From positions 1 through 64,000 of the forward strand of contig NZ_JACCDF010000009.1 of assembly GCF_013415105.1 (NCBI RefSeq): a DNA stretch of 64,000 nucleotides, written 5' to 3'. The translations under genes and the position numbers were made by a program. Source of the DNA: Vreelandella salicampi. GTDB lineage: Bacteria > Pseudomonadota > Gammaproteobacteria > Pseudomonadales > Halomonadaceae. The notes under the pieces are model-generated. The model saw only the letters and a list, made by a program, of their open reading frames with translations. It was not told the DNA's origin and did not search any database. This document shows, piece after piece, positions 15,391 to 25,526 of this stretch. Every line of letters begins with the position of its first letter. The first letter of the stretch is position 1.

Positions 15391-16509
15391 ATGGAATCGT
15401 TAAGTAACATCTGGCACCTGGGCGTCAAGGAGCTTCGTAGTCTGTGGCAGGACAAGGTTCTGATGGTGTTTGTTCTGTTGGCCTTCACGCTGATGATCTA
15501 CACCGCCGGCTCTGCTGGTTCCATGGAGCTGCATAATGCACCCATTGCCGTGGTGGATGAAGACAACACCGTGCTCTCGGGCCGGGTCATCAACTCCCTG
15601 CAACAGCCATGGTTTCTGCCGCCGGACATCGTGCGTTATGACCAGATTGATGAGCTGCTCGACCAGGGCAGCCACACCTTTGCCCTGGTGATTCCGGAAG
15701 GGTTTGAGCGCCGTGTTCGCCAGGGCCAGCAGGTGAGCCTGCAGCTGAATATTGACGCCACCCGCATGAGCCAGGCCTTTATTGGAACAAATTACGTTGA
15801 ACGCTTTGTTATAACCGAAGTGGCGGAATTCCTGCAGCCGGGGAGTTCCGGAATGGACCTGCCGGTGACCCTGGTCTCCCGGGCCAGTTTCAATCCGAAT
15901 CTGGATGGCACATGGTTTGGCGGCGTCATGGAGCTGATCACGCAGGTAACCCTGATCAGCATCATTCTGACAGGCGCGGCACTGATTCGTGAGCGGGAGC
16001 ACGGTACCGTGGAGCATCTGATGGTGATGCCACTGCGTCCCTTTGAGATCATGGCGTCGAAAGTGTGGGCGAACGGCCTGGTGGTGTTGCTGGTGGCTTC
16101 CATGTCCATCACGCTGGTGATTCAGGGGTGGCTCAATGTCCCGATTGCCGGCTCGGTCTGGCTGTTCCTGCTCGGTGCCCTGATTCACCTGTTCTCTACC
16201 ACCGCCATCGGTATCCTGATCGGCACTGTGGCCCGGACCATGCCTCAGTTTGGTTTGCTGCTGATTCTCACGATCCTGCCCCTTCAACTGCTCTCTGGGG
16301 GCATTACCCCGCGGGAAAGTATGCCCGAGCTGGTGCAGAACATCATGCTGGCAGCACCTACCACGCACTTCGTGAGTATGGCGCAGGCGATTCTGTATCG
16401 TGGTGCGGGGATTGAGGTGGTTTGGCCACAGATGCTGGCGCTGATCGTTATCGGGGGAGTGTTTTTTTCTTTGGCGTTGGTTTTATTCAGGCGACATTTA
16501 TCGGTCTGA
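15391..16509 (+). CDS. yhhJ: ABC-2 type transporter permease (YhhJ-like)
   Basis: 372 residues, starting two bases after the rbbA stop, so the three genes are one operon. ABC-2 permease layout: one N-terminal helix (about 24-42, VLMVFVLLAFTLMIYTA), a large periplasmic segment containing VVDEDNTVLSGRVINSLQQP (an RNase/OmpA-like beta region typical of the family), and five helices in the second half (about 187-205, 233-250, 262-285, 292-312, 348-368). The conserved REREHGTVEHLMVMPLRPFEIMASK loop follows helix 2. It should pair with the permease part of RbbA to form the transmembrane pore. Its 3' end is close to the junction with core chromosome. Confidence 0.9.
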   Translation: MESLSNIWHLGVKELRSLWQDKVLMVFVLLAFTLMIYTAGSAGSMELHNAPIAVVDEDNTVLSGRVINSLQQPWFLPPDIVRYDQIDELLDQGSHTFALVIPEGFERRVRQGQQVSLQLNIDATRMSQAFIGTNYVERFVITEVAEFLQPGSSGMDLPVTLVSRASFNPNLDGTWFGGVMELITQVTLISIILTGAALIREREHGTVEHLMVMPLRPFEIMASKVWANGLVVLLVASMSITLVIQGWLNVPIAGSVWLFLLGALIHLFSTTAIGILIGTVARTMPQFGLLLILTILPLQLLSGGITPRESMPELVQNIMLAAPTTHFVSMAQAILYRGAGIEVVWPQMLALIVIGGVFFSLALVLFRRHLSV

Positions 16510-16655
16510 GCAGCGAGAGGCGTTCTTTGCGCACGATCACAGCCAGCGATGGCTTGTCGTGCAGGCTGATAACTACGCCTGCCCAGGGGCCCCGAGTAGG
16601 TATATTTCACGGGGCAGTGCGTATTTGTTAATGACAAAGATGGCATTTACTCTCT

Positions 16656-17528
16656 TTATTGGCTCCTCTCCAATGCCTCAATCATCTTACTGGCGGCGTT
16701 GGAGAGCGTCCGGTTGGTGTGAACCAAGTAACCTAGCGGGCGGTAGAGCGGGGCGGTATCCACGTTAAGCTCGATCAGGTCGCGGTCGATCATCTTCTCC
16801 GGCAGCAGGCTCCAGCCTAACCCCACGCTGCACATCATTTTGAGCGTTTCCAGGTAGTTGGTTGCCATGCTCACCGGCAGCTGTAGGCCGGCTTCATCAA
16901 AACGCTGGGCGATCAGCGAGCCGGTAAACGTCTTGGCCCCTGGCATCACACAGTTGTAGTCGCACAGAGCCGCTAGCGATAACGCGCGTCGGTGGTTGGC
17001 GAGGGGGTGATCTGCCGCGCAAACAAAACACAGTCTGTCGCGCCAAAGTTCGACCACATGCAGTTGCTCGACGGGATGGGGCGCTAGGGTTACCACGGCC
17101 ATTTCCAGCGAACCATCACGCACGCCCTGGTAGGCAAACTCGGAGTCGAGAAAATGCAGGTCCAGGTCTACCTCGGGGTGGCGTTGGGTGTACTGCTTTA
17201 AGACGGGTGGCAAGCGGTGCAAGCCAATATGGTGGCTGGTGGCAAGGGTCAAACGCCCGCCCACATGGCCGGAAAGGTTTGCCAACGCCCGGCGGCTGTC
17301 TTCCACCGTGAATAAAATCTGCCGCGCCTGGGGCAGCAGTACGCTGCCTGCCTCGGTTAACGCAATACGCCGCCCAATGCGGTCAAACAGCCGTGTGCCC
17401 AAGAGGTCTTCCAAGGTGGCGATGCGTTTGCTGACGGCCGGCTGAGTAAGATGCAACTGTTCCGCCGCGCGAGAAAAGCTTTGGGTTTCCGCGACCGCCA
17501 GGAACGCTTGTAGGCTTTGCGTATCCAT
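16656..17528 (-). CDS. LysR family regulator divergent from leuCD
   Basis: 290 residues. The N-terminus MDTQSLQAFLAVAETQSFSRAA plus LHLTQPAVSKRIATLEDLLG is the LysR helix-turn-helix; the rest is the effector-binding domain. Its start is 158 bases from the start of leuC on the opposite strand, the usual arrangement for a LysR regulator of isopropylmalate isomerase genes in Pseudomonas-like bacteria. A LysR-type T-N11-A palindrome lies between them, close to the regulator start. The effector is likely a leucine-pathway intermediate, but this is inferred from position only. It has the codon use of the core genes to its right. Confidence 0.9.
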   Translation of the reverse strand: MDTQSLQAFLAVAETQSFSRAAEQLHLTQPAVSKRIATLEDLLGTRLFDRIGRRIALTEAGSVLLPQARQILFTVEDSRRALANLSGHVGGRLTLATSHHIGLHRLPPVLKQYTQRHPEVDLDLHFLDSEFAYQGVRDGSLEMAVVTLAPHPVEQLHVVELWRDRLCFVCAADHPLANHRRALSLAALCDYNCVMPGAKTFTGSLIAQRFDEAGLQLPVSMATNYLETLKMMCSVGLGWSLLPEKMIDRDLIELNVDTAPLYRPLGYLVHTNRTLSNAASKMIEALERSQ

Positions 17529-17534
17529 TAATAT

Positions 17535-17549
17535 ATTCCTGTTTGGAAT
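17535..17549. promoter_or_regulatory. LysR-type T-N11-A box (ATTCC-N5-GGAAT)
   Basis: ATTCC-TGTTT-GGAAT is a perfect inverted repeat with the T-N11-A form of LysR binding sites. It lies six bases upstream of the regulator start and about 140 bases from leuC, so it could serve autoregulation and leuC activation. No binding data are available. Confidence 0.5.
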
Positions 17550-17686
17550 CTAATCTATGAATAACATGAATTGCTTTTATGCGCGAGTCGCGTGACACTC
17601 TCATCACAGTACGCTTAAAACCGCAATATAAGCAGCACACAGAGGCTGTCATACCGAACTAGCAGGGCATTGCCCAGGAGAGCCAC

Positions 17687-19138
17687 ATGTCAGGTCAAAC
17701 ACTTTACGATAAATTGTGGGAGCAACACTTGGTTACGCAGCGCGATGACGGCACCGCGTTGATTTACATCGACCGCCAACTGCTCCACGAAGTGACCTCG
17801 CCGCAAGCCTTTGAGGGTCTGCGTTTAGCCAAGCGTAAGCCTTGGCGTTTGGATGCCAACCTGGCAACGCCGGATCATAACGTGCCGACCACGGTGAAAG
17901 AGCGCGCCGAAGGCAATAGCGGTATTAAAGACCCGGTGTCGCTGATTCAGGTGCAAACTCTGGACGACAACTGCGTTGAGTACGGCATCGAAGAGTTCAA
18001 AATCAACGATCCGCGCCAGGGCATCGTCCACGTGGTCGGTCCGGAGCAAGGCGCAACACTGCCGGGGATGACGGTGGTATGCGGCGACTCCCATACCGCC
18101 ACCCACGGTGCCTTCGGTGCACTGGCCCACGGTATCGGCACCTCTGAGGTCGAGCATGTGATGGCGACCCAGTGCCTGCTGGCACAAAAGATGAAGAATA
18201 TGCAGGTGCGCGTCGAGGGTGAACTTGGCCTCGGCGTGACGGCAAAAGACGTGGTGTTGGCGATTATCGGCAAGATTGGCACCGCCGGCGGCACCGGCTA
18301 CGCCATTGAATTTGCTGGCAGCGCCATTGAATCGCTCTCGATGGAAGGGCGCATGACCGTGTGCAACATGGCCATTGAGGCAGGTGCCCGGGTGGGAATG
18401 ATCGCCGTCGACGATACTACCATCGACTACATCGGCAATCGCCCTTTCGCACCCACCGCCGAGCAGTGGGAAGCTGCCGTGGCGGATTGGCGTAATTTGG
18501 TCTCCGACCCTGACGCTACTTTCGATAAAGTCGTCACCTTGAAAGCCGAGGATATTGAGCCGCAGGTGAGCTGGGGCACCAGCCCGGAAATGGTCACCGG
18601 TATCTCAGGCCAAGTGCCGGACCCGAAAGCCGCCCCGGACGACACCGTACAGCGCAGCCACACCCGCGCGCTTGAGTACATGGGCCTACAGCCCAACCAG
18701 AAAATCACCGATATCAAGCTGGATAAAATCTTTATCGGCTCCTGCACCAACTCGCGCATCGAAGATTTACGTGAAGCCGCCAAAGTGGCGAAGGGCAAGA
18801 AAGTCGCTGACTCCATTATGCTGGCCATGGTCGTGCCAGGCTCTGGGTTGGTGAAGCGTCAGGCGGAAGAAGAAGGACTGGATAAAATCTTCATTGAGGC
18901 CGGTTTTGAATGGCGCGAGCCGGGTTGCTCCATGTGCCTAGCGATGAACGCGGATAAATTGGGTGCGGGCGAGCACTGCGCGTCTACTTCCAACCGCAAT
19001 TTTGAAGGGCGCCAGGGCTATGGCGGCCGTACGCATTTGGTCAGCCCCGCCATGGCAGCTGCTGCTGCGATTGCCGGCCATTTTGTTGATGTGCGCAGCT
19101 TGCCCGCAAACGATGCCACTCACGCTCAGGAGGCTTAA
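17687..19138 (+). CDS. leuC: 3-isopropylmalate dehydratase large subunit
   Basis: 483 residues, aconitase superfamily. It isomerises 2-isopropylmalate to 3-isopropylmalate in leucine synthesis, with LeuD. The 4Fe-4S ligands are Cys353 (in [11 protein letters not shown]), Cys414 and Cys417 (in [10 protein letters not shown]). Other family motifs seen: [27 protein letters not shown], and NRNFEGRQG near the end. The start follows AGGAGAGCC. leuD begins three bases after its stop, so the two subunits are made together. The divergent LysR gene is the probable regulator. A cytoplasmic, full-length gene. Confidence 0.98.
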   Translation: MSGQTLYDKLWEQHLVTQRDDGTALIYIDRQLLHEVTSPQAFEGLRLAKRKPWRLDANLATPDHNVPTTVKERAEGNSGIKDPVSLIQVQTLDDNCVEYGIEEFKINDPRQGIVHVVGPEQGATLPGMTVVCGDSHTATHGAFGALAHGIGTSEVEHVMATQCLLAQKMKNMQVRVEGELGLGVTAKDVVLAIIGKIGTAGGTGYAIEFAGSAIESLSMEGRMTVCNMAIEAGARVGMIAVDDTTIDYIGNRPFAPTAEQWEAAVADWRNLVSDPDATFDKVVTLKAEDIEPQVSWGTSPEMVTGISGQVPDPKAAPDDTVQRSHTRALEYMGLQPNQKITDIKLDKIFIGSCTNSRIEDLREAAKVAKGKKVADSIMLAMVVPGSGLVKRQAEEEGLDKIFIEAGFEWREPGCSMCLAMNADKLGAGEHCASTSNRNFEGRQGYGGRTHLVSPAMAAAAAIAGHFVDVRSLPANDATHAQEA

Positions 19139-19141
19139 GCG

Positions 19142-19789
19142 ATGAAAAAGTTTGAACGTTTTGAAGGGGTGGTGGCGCCGTTAGATCGTGCCAATGTCGA
19201 CACCGATTTGATTATTCCTAAGCAGTTTTTGAAGTCGATCAAGCGCACGGGCTTTGGGGTGAACCTGTTTGATGAGCTGCGCTACCTTGATGAGGGGCAG
19301 CCGGATCAGGACTGCTCTCAGCGTCCGTTGAACCCGGATTTTGTGCTCAATCAGCCACGTTATGAAAACGCCGAGGTGCTGCTGGCGCGGCGCAATTTTG
19401 GTTGCGGTAGCTCCCGCGAGCACGCGCCCTGGGCGTTGGAAGATTTCGGTTTCAAAGCCATCATCGCCCCCAGCTTTGCCGATATTTTCTACAACAATGC
19501 ATTTAAAAACGGGTTGTTGTTAATCACCTTAGAAGAAGACGAAGTCGAGCGGCTCTTCCAAGAAGTGGAAGAGCGTGAAGGGTATGCGCTTGATGTCGAT
19601 TTGGAAAACCAGCGTATTGTGACCCCGCGGGGCGAGATTTTGGAATTCCAGGTCGATGACTTCCGCAAGCAGTGCCTGCTCGAAGGGCTAGACGATATCG
19701 GCATCACGCTAAAAGACGAAGACGCCATTCGGGCCTTCGAGGAAAAACACCGTCAGCGCCGCCCGTGGCTATTCCGCCAGACCGCCTGA
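19142..19789 (+). CDS. leuD: 3-isopropylmalate dehydratase small subunit
   Basis: 215 residues, the swivel domain of isopropylmalate isomerase. Typical sequence: [25 protein letters not shown] at the N-terminus and [22 protein letters not shown] (the substrate-recognition [11 protein letters not shown] loop) at about 83-104, then KNGLLLI. Its Shine-Dalgarno AGGAGG lies in the last codons of leuC. A small inverted repeat GGCATG/CATGCC (19798-19814) without a T-run follows the stop, before leuB. Confidence 0.97.
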   Translation: MKKFERFEGVVAPLDRANVDTDLIIPKQFLKSIKRTGFGVNLFDELRYLDEGQPDQDCSQRPLNPDFVLNQPRYENAEVLLARRNFGCGSSREHAPWALEDFGFKAIIAPSFADIFYNNAFKNGLLLITLEEDEVERLFQEVEEREGYALDVDLENQRIVTPRGEILEFQVDDFRKQCLLEGLDDIGITLKDEDAIRAFEEKHRQRRPWLFRQTA

Positions 19790-19855
19790 TGTTGAACGGC
19801 ATGCGTTTCATGCCACGAATTTAAAGATATACGTTTAATGCTTTAAGGATCTCGC

Positions 19856-20938
19856 ATGACACATAAGGTTTTACTTCTTCCGGGCGATGGGATCGGCCCT
19901 GAAATCGCCGCGCAAGCTAAGCGCCTGCTGCAAGCGTGCAAAGAGGCCGGTCTCGATATTGACGTGGAGGAGGGCTTGGTCGGCGGTTCGGCTTACGATG
20001 TTCACGGCGAGCCATTACCGGCAGAGACGTTGGATAAAGCCAGGGCCGCCAGGGCCATTCTTCTTGGTGCCGTAGGCGGCCCGAAGTGGGACAAGATTGA
20101 AGATCTCGCCAAGCGCCCGGAGAAAGGCTTGCTAGGCCTGCGTAAAAACCTCGGGCTGTTCGGCAACCTACGCCCGGCGATGCTTTACCCGCAGCTTGCC
20201 AGTGCTTCCAGCCTGAAGCCCGAGCTGGTTGCCGGGTTGGATATCATGATCGTTCGCGAGCTCACCGGTGGGATCTACTTCGGCCAGCCGCGTGGCATCG
20301 AAGAGCGTGACGGCGAGCGCGTGGGTTTTAACACCTACGTGTACTCGGAAAGCGAGATTGAGCGAATCGGCCGCGTGGCTTTTGAAATGGCTCAGAAGCG
20401 CCATAAAAAGCTCTGCTCGGTGGATAAAGCCAACGTGCTGGAAGTCACCATCTTGTGGCGGGAAGTGATGGAACGGCTGGCGCCGGAATACCCCGACGTT
20501 GAGCTTTCGCATATGTACGTGGATAACGCCGCGATGCAACTGGTGCGCGCGCCTAAGCAGTTTGACGTGGTGGTCACCGGGAATATGTTTGGCGATATTC
20601 TGTCCGATGCCGCCGCGATGCTCACCGGTTCCATCGGCATGCTGCCGTCAGCCTCGCTTAACGAGAGCGGGCAGGGTATGTACGAGCCGTGTCACGGTAG
20701 CGCGCCGGATATCGCTGGGCAAAACGTCGCTAACCCGCTGGCTATGATGCTCTCGGTGGCCATGATGCTACGCTATTCTTTGGGCGAGAATGCCATGGCC
20801 GAGCGCATTGAAGCGGCTGTCGGCAAAGTGCTGGATGACGGCCTACGCACGGCGGATATTGCTTCCGAAAGCATGCAGACCATCGGCACCGACGCCATGG
20901 GCGATGCCGTTTTGGCAGCGTTTGCTCAGCAGGCGTAA
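19856..20938 (+). CDS. leuB: 3-isopropylmalate dehydrogenase
   Basis: 360 residues. It oxidises and decarboxylates 3-isopropylmalate with NAD to 2-oxoisocaproate. Family motifs: [11 protein letters not shown] at the N-terminus, [24 protein letters not shown] with the catalytic Tyr, [15 protein letters not shown] with the catalytic Lys, and [15 protein letters not shown], which holds the Mg-binding Asp residues, then [18 protein letters not shown]. The start has AAGGAT upstream. It probably belongs to the leuCD transcript, though 66 bases separate it from leuD. 71 bases lie between it and asd. Confidence 0.97.
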   Translation: MTHKVLLLPGDGIGPEIAAQAKRLLQACKEAGLDIDVEEGLVGGSAYDVHGEPLPAETLDKARAARAILLGAVGGPKWDKIEDLAKRPEKGLLGLRKNLGLFGNLRPAMLYPQLASASSLKPELVAGLDIMIVRELTGGIYFGQPRGIEERDGERVGFNTYVYSESEIERIGRVAFEMAQKRHKKLCSVDKANVLEVTILWREVMERLAPEYPDVELSHMYVDNAAMQLVRAPKQFDVVVTGNMFGDILSDAAAMLTGSIGMLPSASLNESGQGMYEPCHGSAPDIAGQNVANPLAMMLSVAMMLRYSLGENAMAERIEAAVGKVLDDGLRTADIASESMQTIGTDAMGDAVLAAFAQQA

Positions 20939-21009
20939 TGCGTGCCGCCCTGAACGATGCATAAAAGTATGTATAATGAAGGGCTCATTTTTTATAGGAG
21001 GACGTCACG

Positions 21010-22122
21010 ATGTTGAAAGTCGGTTTCGTAGGATGGCGTGGCATGGTCGGCTCTGTGCTGATGCAGCGCATGCAAGAAGACGGTGATTTTAACGGCATCG
21101 AGCCGATTTTCTTCACCACATCTCAAGTCGGCCAACCGGGTCCCGATGTTGGCGTGGACGTGCCTCCACTAAAGGATGCCTTTGATATCGAAGCGCTTAA
21201 AGCGCTGGATGTTGTCGTGACCTGCCAAGGCGGCGACTACACCAAGCCGGTGTACAAAGATCTTCGCAGCGCAGGCTGGAAAGGCTACTGGATCGACGCT
21301 GCCAGCACGCTGCGTATGGAAGATGACGCGACCATCGTACTCGACCCGGTTAACCGCAAAGTGATCGACGCGCAGCTTGCTAAAGGCGCGAAAACCTTTG
21401 TCGGCGGTAACTGCACCGTCAGTCTGATGTTGATGGGCCTGGGCGGCTTGTTTGAAGCCGATATGATTGAGTGGATGACGTCGATGACGTACCAAGCGGC
21501 ATCCGGTTCCGGCGCTAAGCACATGCGCGAGTTGCTCAACCAAATGGGGACGCTGCGCGATAGTGTGGGGGAAGAGCTGAAAGATACGTCCAGCGCGATT
21601 TTGGACATCGACCGCAAAGTGACAGCCGCCATGCGCAGTGGCGACTTCCCCACCGAGAACTTCGGCGCGCCTTTAGCGGGCAGCTTGTTGCCGTGGATCG
21701 ACACCAAACTCGATAACGGCCAGAGCCGCGAAGAGTGGAAGGGTAGTGTTGAGACCAATAAGATTCTTGGTTTGCAGGACAATCCGGTACCGATTGATGG
21801 CCTATGTGTCCGTATTGGCGCGATGCGCTCGCACAGTCAGGCATTCACGATCAAGCTCAAGCAGGACGTGCCGATTGATGAGATCGAAGATCGCATCGCT
21901 AAGCACAATGAATGGGCCAAAGTCATTCCCAACGACAAAGATGCCACCATCGCAGGCCTGACGCCGACTGTCGCGACCGGTACACTTGACGTGCCCGTTG
22001 GTCGTCTCCGTAAGCTGGCCATGGGGGGCGAATACCTCTCAGCATTCAGCGTGGGGGATCAGCTGCTATGGGGTGCTGCCGAGCCACTTAAGCGCATGCT
22101 GAAAATTCTGCGCGAACAGTAA
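21010..22122 (+). CDS. asd: Aspartate-semialdehyde dehydrogenase
   Basis: 370 residues. It reduces aspartyl phosphate with NADPH to aspartate semialdehyde, the branch point for lysine, threonine and methionine. N-terminal [19 protein letters not shown] binds NADPH; the catalytic Cys135 is in [11 protein letters not shown]; the [15 protein letters not shown] segment and the [16 protein letters not shown] active-site stretch (catalytic His) are present. The length and these motifs fit the Gram-negative Asd1 type. The start has AGGAGG nine bases upstream. A TATAAT at 20972-20977 may be its own -10 element, but no clear -35 is seen. A strong terminator follows. Confidence 0.97.
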   Translation: MLKVGFVGWRGMVGSVLMQRMQEDGDFNGIEPIFFTTSQVGQPGPDVGVDVPPLKDAFDIEALKALDVVVTCQGGDYTKPVYKDLRSAGWKGYWIDAASTLRMEDDATIVLDPVNRKVIDAQLAKGAKTFVGGNCTVSLMLMGLGGLFEADMIEWMTSMTYQAASGSGAKHMRELLNQMGTLRDSVGEELKDTSSAILDIDRKVTAAMRSGDFPTENFGAPLAGSLLPWIDTKLDNGQSREEWKGSVETNKILGLQDNPVPIDGLCVRIGAMRSHSQAFTIKLKQDVPIDEIEDRIAKHNEWAKVIPNDKDATIAGLTPTVATGTLDVPVGRLRKLAMGGEYLSAFSVGDQLLWGAAEPLKRMLKILREQ

Positions 22123-22152
22123 AACGGCAGGTTTTACGCTAAGGCGTTGAAG

Positions 22153-22179
22153 CGGGGGCTAACATTAGCCCCCGTTTTT
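22153..22179 (+). terminator. Rho-independent terminator after asd
   Basis: CGGGGGCTA and TAGCCCCCG form a nine-pair GC-rich stem with a four-base loop, followed by TTTTTG. It closes the leuCDB-asd stretch and separates it from fimV. Confidence 0.9.
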
Positions 22180-22280
22180 GTGCGCAAATAGTATAAGCTG
22201 TGGTAAAAAGGGCGTAACACTTTGAGTTGATAAGCCATTTATCGCTTTAGCAAGATGACGTAAAAGAAGCAGGGGCGTTC

Positions 22281-24572
22281 ATGAAACCACCAATCACGCT
22301 AGCCATGCTGCTCAGCCTCGCCGTCTCGAGCCCATTGGTGCATGCACTTGGGGTCGGTGAGGCAGAGGTAGGCTCGGCCTTAAATGCCCCGTTAGATGCT
22401 TCGATCCCGTTGGTCGATGCGCAGCAGTATTCACCCGAAATGCTCAGCGTCAGCTTAGCGCAGCGCAGCGCTTACGCCTCCGCTGGGCTTGAGTGGAGTG
22501 ATGTCATCGCGAATGTGAACGCTACGCTCCAAGGGCAGCCGCCGACCATCCGTCTTACTTCGTCGCAGCCCGTTGATGCCCCCTGGCTCGATTTGCTTAT
22601 TGTGATTGAATCTCCTTCAGGGCGTCATGCGCATGAAGTCACGCTGCTTTTTGATCCCGCCGACTACGAAACCGAAGGGGCACAGGCAAGCCAAGCGGCA
22701 TCGCCGTCTCTATCTCAACCACAGTCTCAATCGCAGTCTCAGTCTCAACCACAAGCGTCAAATCGCGTTAATACGGAAAGCCGCGCTGAGCCTAGCCGTA
22801 ATGAAACTAGCCGTGCTGATGTAAGCCGCAATGCGGTCAACGCGGATGTGAACCATCCTGCCTACGTGAACAGTGGGGATACGCTTTGGAGCGTCGCTGA
22901 ACGGTTAAAACCCGAGCAGGCAAGCGTGCAGCAAATGATGGTTGCGTTGCTTGAAGCAAACCCGGAGGTGTTTCCATCCGGCAATATTAACGCCATGCGG
23001 GCGGGGTTTAGGCTAGACGTGCCCGCCGATGCGCATGTCATGCGTCGCTCGGCAGCCGCCTCAGCTGACGCGATTGATGCGATGAATGCCGCTTGGCGTA
23101 ATCGCGACAGTAGCCTAGCCTCGGTCGCGTTGCCCAATCTTGAAACCGCCGCAAACCCGGATGAAGACACGCCCGCGCAGCAACAGACAGGGGTCAGTGA
23201 CAGCGCTGAACCGGGCATTGCTGATGCCGTTATCGCCAGTGCCGAGGCGGTCAGCCCTAGCGCCGAAGTGGTAAATGCCAGTGGTGAAGCTGGCACTCTG
23301 GCGGCGCAGCTTGAACAAAGCCAGGCGATGCTGGCGCAGCTCATCGAAGAGCGCGAGCAGATGCGTGGCGAACTTGATGCGTTACGCAGTGAAGTATCCG
23401 AGCTTACTGAAGCATTGGCATCTCAGGAACGTGTCGACCCCTCCGCTGCCAGCGATGTCGTGCAAGAGCAAGAGGCGGTTCGTGACGCCAATGTTGAGAG
23501 TAGTGCAGCAGAGCGAGGTACAGAAGAACGTGTCGCACCGACAGAAGATGCACAAAACACGCAAATAGAAGAAGCCGAAACACACGCATCAGCCAGCTCC
23601 GCCGGGGAAGCGGGTGGTTTTCCATCGCTACCAGCGCTTATGGAGAATTACCGTTGGACATTAATAACGGCTGGGTTGGCGCTGCTGTTGGTATTGCTGC
23701 TCATGATTCGTCGGCGCCAAGCGAGAGAGTGGGAGGATGTCGATCAAGCAACCATTAGCGAGCCATCTGTCGTCCCCAACAACCACGCTAGCGCGACACC
23801 CCCGGGGGGCGCCACCCAGGAGAGTGCGCCTACGCAGGAGACTTCGAGCGCGCAGAACCCCCAAGCGTCATCATTTACTGCCGTCGAAGAAGATATTGAA
23901 ACAGAAGAGCTTGAAACTGATCCTTTTTCCGAGCCTTCGCCGACGATTTATGCCGCCCAAGAGGTCTACGCTAAAAACGCCGCGTCAGAAGCGTCTGAGC
24001 CTGAAGACAGCAACCCCGAGCCCGATGCGTTTGCAATAGATGAGCCGCTTGAGTGGGAAGCCGATGACGATGAAGACTTAGTCCGGAGTCAAGCGGCAGG
24101 GCTCGCTTCACAGCGAAGCGCCGGCTCTCAAGATTTGTCTGACTCAGAAGACGCACTGGAGGCCGAGCGGGAAATGGAGCCGGAACCAGAACCGAAAATC
24201 GAGCCGGAAGCAGAACCGAAAACCGAGGCTTCTCCCGAACCGCCTGAGGCATCCTCTAGCGAGCAAGACACGCAACCGGATTCACGTTTTATTGATTATC
24301 AGCCACCTTCATTAAGCGCTGAGCCGGCCGCGCCCCGCGAAGAAACCCCCATGCAGCCGACGGTTGAGTTCGAGCCGGTCGAAACGAACAAACCGCAAGG
24401 CACAGAAGAAGCGGAAGATGGGGAAAAGAAGGAAAAATTGCTGGCTGATAATGTTGCTGACGAGCGGCAAAAGGCAACCAAAACGGATAGCGATTCACCG
24501 CTAGGCGAAGGATGGGAAATTGAAGAGGTAGCATTCAAAGTGCCGGGCCGGGATAATGCCCGCTCCTCTTAA
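22281..24572 (+). CDS. fimV: FimV-like LysM domain inner-membrane protein
   Basis: 763 residues. Layout: signal peptide (1-22, LAMLLSLAVSSPLVHA), the FimV N-terminal domain (GVGEAEVGSALNAPLDASIPLVDA and on to about 135), a Ser/Gln-rich linker with SQ repeats, a LysM domain (about 192-250, VNSGDTLWSVAERLKPEQA), a coiled coil (about 335-380, LAAQLEQSQAMLAQLIEEREQMRGEL), a transmembrane helix (about 462-476, LALLLVLLLMI) and an acidic Glu/Pro-rich cytoplasmic tail. FimV proteins act in type IV pilus assembly and polar localisation. The TPR-containing FimV C-terminal domain usual in Pseudomonas is not visible; the protein ends WEIEEVAFKVPGRDNARSS. Its position between asd and truA is conserved. 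Confidence 0.88.
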   Translation: MKPPITLAMLLSLAVSSPLVHALGVGEAEVGSALNAPLDASIPLVDAQQYSPEMLSVSLAQRSAYASAGLEWSDVIANVNATLQGQPPTIRLTSSQPVDAPWLDLLIVIESPSGRHAHEVTLLFDPADYETEGAQASQAASPSLSQPQSQSQSQSQPQASNRVNTESRAEPSRNETSRADVSRNAVNADVNHPAYVNSGDTLWSVAERLKPEQASVQQMMVALLEANPEVFPSGNINAMRAGFRLDVPADAHVMRRSAAASADAIDAMNAAWRNRDSSLASVALPNLETAANPDEDTPAQQQTGVSDSAEPGIADAVIASAEAVSPSAEVVNASGEAGTLAAQLEQSQAMLAQLIEEREQMRGELDALRSEVSELTEALASQERVDPSAASDVVQEQEAVRDANVESSAAERGTEERVAPTEDAQNTQIEEAETHASASSAGEAGGFPSLPALMENYRWTLITAGLALLLVLLLMIRRRQAREWEDVDQATISEPSVVPNNHASATPPGGATQESAPTQETSSAQNPQASSFTAVEEDIETEELETDPFSEPSPTIYAAQEVYAKNAASEASEPEDSNPEPDAFAIDEPLEWEADDDEDLVRSQAAGLASQRSAGSQDLSDSEDALEAEREMEPEPEPKIEPEAEPKTEASPEPPEASSSEQDTQPDSRFIDYQPPSLSAEPAAPREETPMQPTVEFEPVETNKPQGTEEAEDGEKKEKLLADNVADERQKATKTDSDSPLGEGWEIEEVAFKVPGRDNARSS

Positions 24573-24593
24573 CTCTTAACGTATTGTGAGTCG

Positions 24594-25526
24594 ATGACGC
24601 TGTTTGACCGCTTTGATGAAAAAACACCCCTCAATGGACGCCTTGCCATGGGAGTTGAGTACGATGGTACTCACTACTGTGGGTTTCAGCGGCTAAGTCA
24701 TGCTGCCTCTGTTCAGGCGAGCCTAGAAAAGGCGCTAGCGCAAGTGGCCGGTGAGCCGGTTAAAGTTCACGCTAGCGGTCGCACTGACTCGGGTGTTCAC
24801 GCCACCCGCCAAGTTGTGCATTTTGATTCGCCTGTGCCGCGTAGCGAAAAAGCATGGATTTTTGGTGCCAATACCAATCTACCCAAAGATATCGCGGTAC
24901 GTTGGGTAAAAGCCGTGCCGGATACCTTTCACTCGCGCTTGGGGGCGCTAGCCCGCCGCTACCGTTACCTGCTCATTAATCAGCTCAATCGGCCCGTGTT
25001 AGAGCGCGCCAATGTCACCTGGTGTCGCGACCCGCTGGATGTCGCCGCTATGCATCGCGCCGCGCAGGCGCTGGTCGGCGAGCATGATTTCTCCAGCTTT
25101 CGAGCTGCGGGGTGCCGCTCAAAGGCTCCTTGGCGCCATTTGCACTTTATTGAGGTGAAGCGCCACGGCGCACTCGTCGTAGTGGATGTGCAAGGAAACG
25201 CGTTTTTGCACCACATGATTCGCAATATCGTCGGTGCGCTGGTGAGTGTAGGAAGGGGCGCGCAGGATGAAGCTTACATTGAGCGGCTGTTGGCATTACG
25301 TGATCGTAAAAAAGGCGATGTCACCGCACCCGCTTGCGGCTTGCACTTTGTAGACTCGCGCTATGACGAGAGCTTTGCCCTGCCGCAAGAGCCGCTCGGG
25401 CCCAATCTGCTGGCATTTACCGGCGAGTGGACCGGCGAGCGGGAAATCCCCGATTCACCGATGGTGCGCCACCGCCGAGGGCACGCGCGAACCGGCAGTG
25501 AGCCAATAAAGCAGGAGAACGCATGA
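24594..25526 (+). CDS. truA: tRNA pseudouridine(38-40) synthase
   Basis: 310 residues, longer than E. coli TruA (270) because of a C-terminal extension of about 40 residues (ending RHRRGHARTGSEPIKQENA). It converts uridines 38-40 of tRNA anticodon arms to pseudouridine. The catalytic Asp65 is in ASGRTDSGVHA; RARRYRYLL-like ALARRYRYLLIN and GNAFLHHMIRNIVGAL are conserved. The stop overlaps the trpF start as ATGA, so trpF is coupled to it. The cluster truA-trpF-trpB-trpA is common in gammaproteobacteria. Confidence 0.95.
   Translation: MTLFDRFDEKTPLNGRLAMGVEYDGTHYCGFQRLSHAASVQASLEKALAQVAGEPVKVHASGRTDSGVHATRQVVHFDSPVPRSEKAWIFGANTNLPKDIAVRWVKAVPDTFHSRLGALARRYRYLLINQLNRPVLERANVTWCRDPLDVAAMHRAAQALVGEHDFSSFRAAGCRSKAPWRHLHFIEVKRHGALVVVDVQGNAFLHHMIRNIVGALVSVGRGAQDEAYIERLLALRDRKKGDVTAPACGLHFVDSRYDESFALPQEPLGPNLLAFTGEWTGEREIPDSPMVRHRRGHARTGSEPIKQENA

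Noticed and set aside
19798-19814. GGCATG/CATGCC hairpin between leuD and leuB as terminator
   Set aside because: Short stem and no T-run; leuB most likely remains in the same transcript.
20972-20977. TATAAT before asd as a promoter
   Set aside because: No acceptable -35 hexamer at 16-18 bases; mentioned in the asd entry only.
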